64,000 nt of DNA, taken from the NCBI RefSeq assembly GCF_002836055.1, contig NZ_PJBS01000309.1, positions 1-64,000 on the forward strand, in the 5' to 3' direction. Position numbers and translations under genes: made by a program. The notes under the pieces were generated by a model. That model did no database searches. It saw only the letters and a list, made by a program, of their open reading frames with translations, and was not told where the DNA came from. Shown here one piece after another: positions 63,603 to 64,000 of the stretch (positions are counted from its first letter, which is position 1; every line of letters starts with the position of its first letter). This DNA is from Psychroflexus sp. MES1-P1E. GTDB lineage: Bacteria > Bacteroidota > Bacteroidia > Flavobacteriales > Flavobacteriaceae.

Positions 63603-64000
63603 ATGGTAGAAGTCTCAGTTATCTTAATCAATTTCAACTCGTCTAATTATACCATTGAATGCATTGATTCTATCTATAAAAAGACAAGCAAAGACATTGA
63701 CTTTGAAATTATAATTGTAGATAATAAATCTGAAGCAGACGACTACTTAAACCTAAAAAGTTACTGTAAATCATTAAACTTAAGCAATTTACATTTACAT
63801 CTAAATTCAGAAAATAGTGGTTTTGGTGGGGGTAACATGTTTGGTTTCAATAAAGCTAAAAGTCAATTTGTAGCCTTTGTAAACAATGATGTTCTTTTTA
63901 AAAATGATTGTTTAAGTATTCTTTCAAATACTTTAAAGTCAAATTCTGAAATAGGTGTTTGCGCACCTACAACTTATACAAATCATGGTAAAATTTTACC
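63603..64000 (+). CDS. Glycosyltransferase family 2, rhamnosyltransferase-like (partial, runs off the window)
   Basis: The first 132 residues of a GT2 enzyme: VSVILINFNSSNYTIECIDSI near 4-24, FEIIIVDNKSEADDY, NSENSGFGGGNMFGFNKAKSQF near 63-84, and FVNNDVLFKNDCLSIL near 86-101 (NND in place of DxD, as in WbbL-type rhamnosyltransferases). The 3' end is beyond base 64000. It is 2 bases after the preceding GT2, so it shares its transcript. Confidence 0.87.
   Translation, partial: MVEVSVILINFNSSNYTIECIDSIYKKTSKDIDFEIIIVDNKSEADDYLNLKSYCKSLNLSNLHLHLNSENSGFGGGNMFGFNKAKSQFVAFVNNDVLFKNDCLSILSNTLKSNSEIGVCAPTTYTNHGKIL

Overview
The window looks like chromosomal DNA from a member of the Flavobacteriaceae (Bacteroidota), probably marine. 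The evidence is the low GC content, TAnnTTTG-type promoter elements, a PorD/DUF4835 gene of the type IX secretion machinery next to coaBC, rpoZ and bamD, Bacteroidota-only families (DUF6913, DUF5606, DUF6702), many lipoproteins with Bacteroidota-style lipoboxes, and a marine-flavobacterial carotenoid operon. No rRNA, tRNA, CRISPR array, phage or intact insertion sequence was seen.

Layout. Bases 18-7277 (minus) hold an eight-gene housekeeping run: DUF6913, dapA, bamD, rpoZ, coaBC, porD-like, recN and fabI. Bases 7380-11294 hold an M61 peptidase and a KefB-type antiporter. Bases 11451-13125 (plus) hold a split 5'-nucleotidase whose first half carries an in-frame stop. Bases 13139-19374 (minus) hold ligA, prmC, a YigZ-type gene, an RsmI-like gene, a low-molecular-weight phosphatase and dnaA. 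Bases 19537-26096 are mixed metabolism: thioesterase, a decayed gene remnant, GNAT, ribD, HAD, EamA, PAP2, tatA, glsA and pepE. Bases 26202-30582 (plus) hold two CarboxypepD_reg-like proteins, a DUF6702 protein and an M1 peptidase. Bases 30632-34597 (minus) hold a diacylglycerol kinase, an App1/lipin-like phosphatase, a UMF1-type MFS protein and an M48 lipoprotein. Bases 34703-41355 (plus) hold tandem msrB, a lipoprotein, a short clpP, GNAT, an M15 peptidase, gpmI, a thioredoxin-like protein, a BT0820-type HAD and map.

Bases 41508-48426 form the most distinctive unit: a MerR/B12-type regulator followed by crtI, crtB, crtZ, crtD, cruF and crtY, nearly without gaps. A crtA-type gene runs convergently at 48423-49109. 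Together these predict a monocyclic carotenoid pathway, lycopene to gamma-carotene to saproxanthin to myxol, lacking only a GGPP synthase gene in the window. A candidate operator lies in the promoter ahead of the regulator, and the regulator has Gln in place of His in the CarH W-x9-E-H motif.

Bases 49226-54707 hold an S9 peptidase, an amidase, an unknown protein and a beta-lactamase-like lipoprotein. Bases 54935-56480 are a dead LytTR two-component system with a lost start codon, two frameshifts and a truncated sensor. Bases 56567-59072 return to housekeeping (DUF5606, def, ruvX, dapD). Bases 59115-64000 begin a cell-envelope glycan cluster: a GT9, four GT2 enzymes (the last cut by the window edge) and a Kdo-kinase-like protein.
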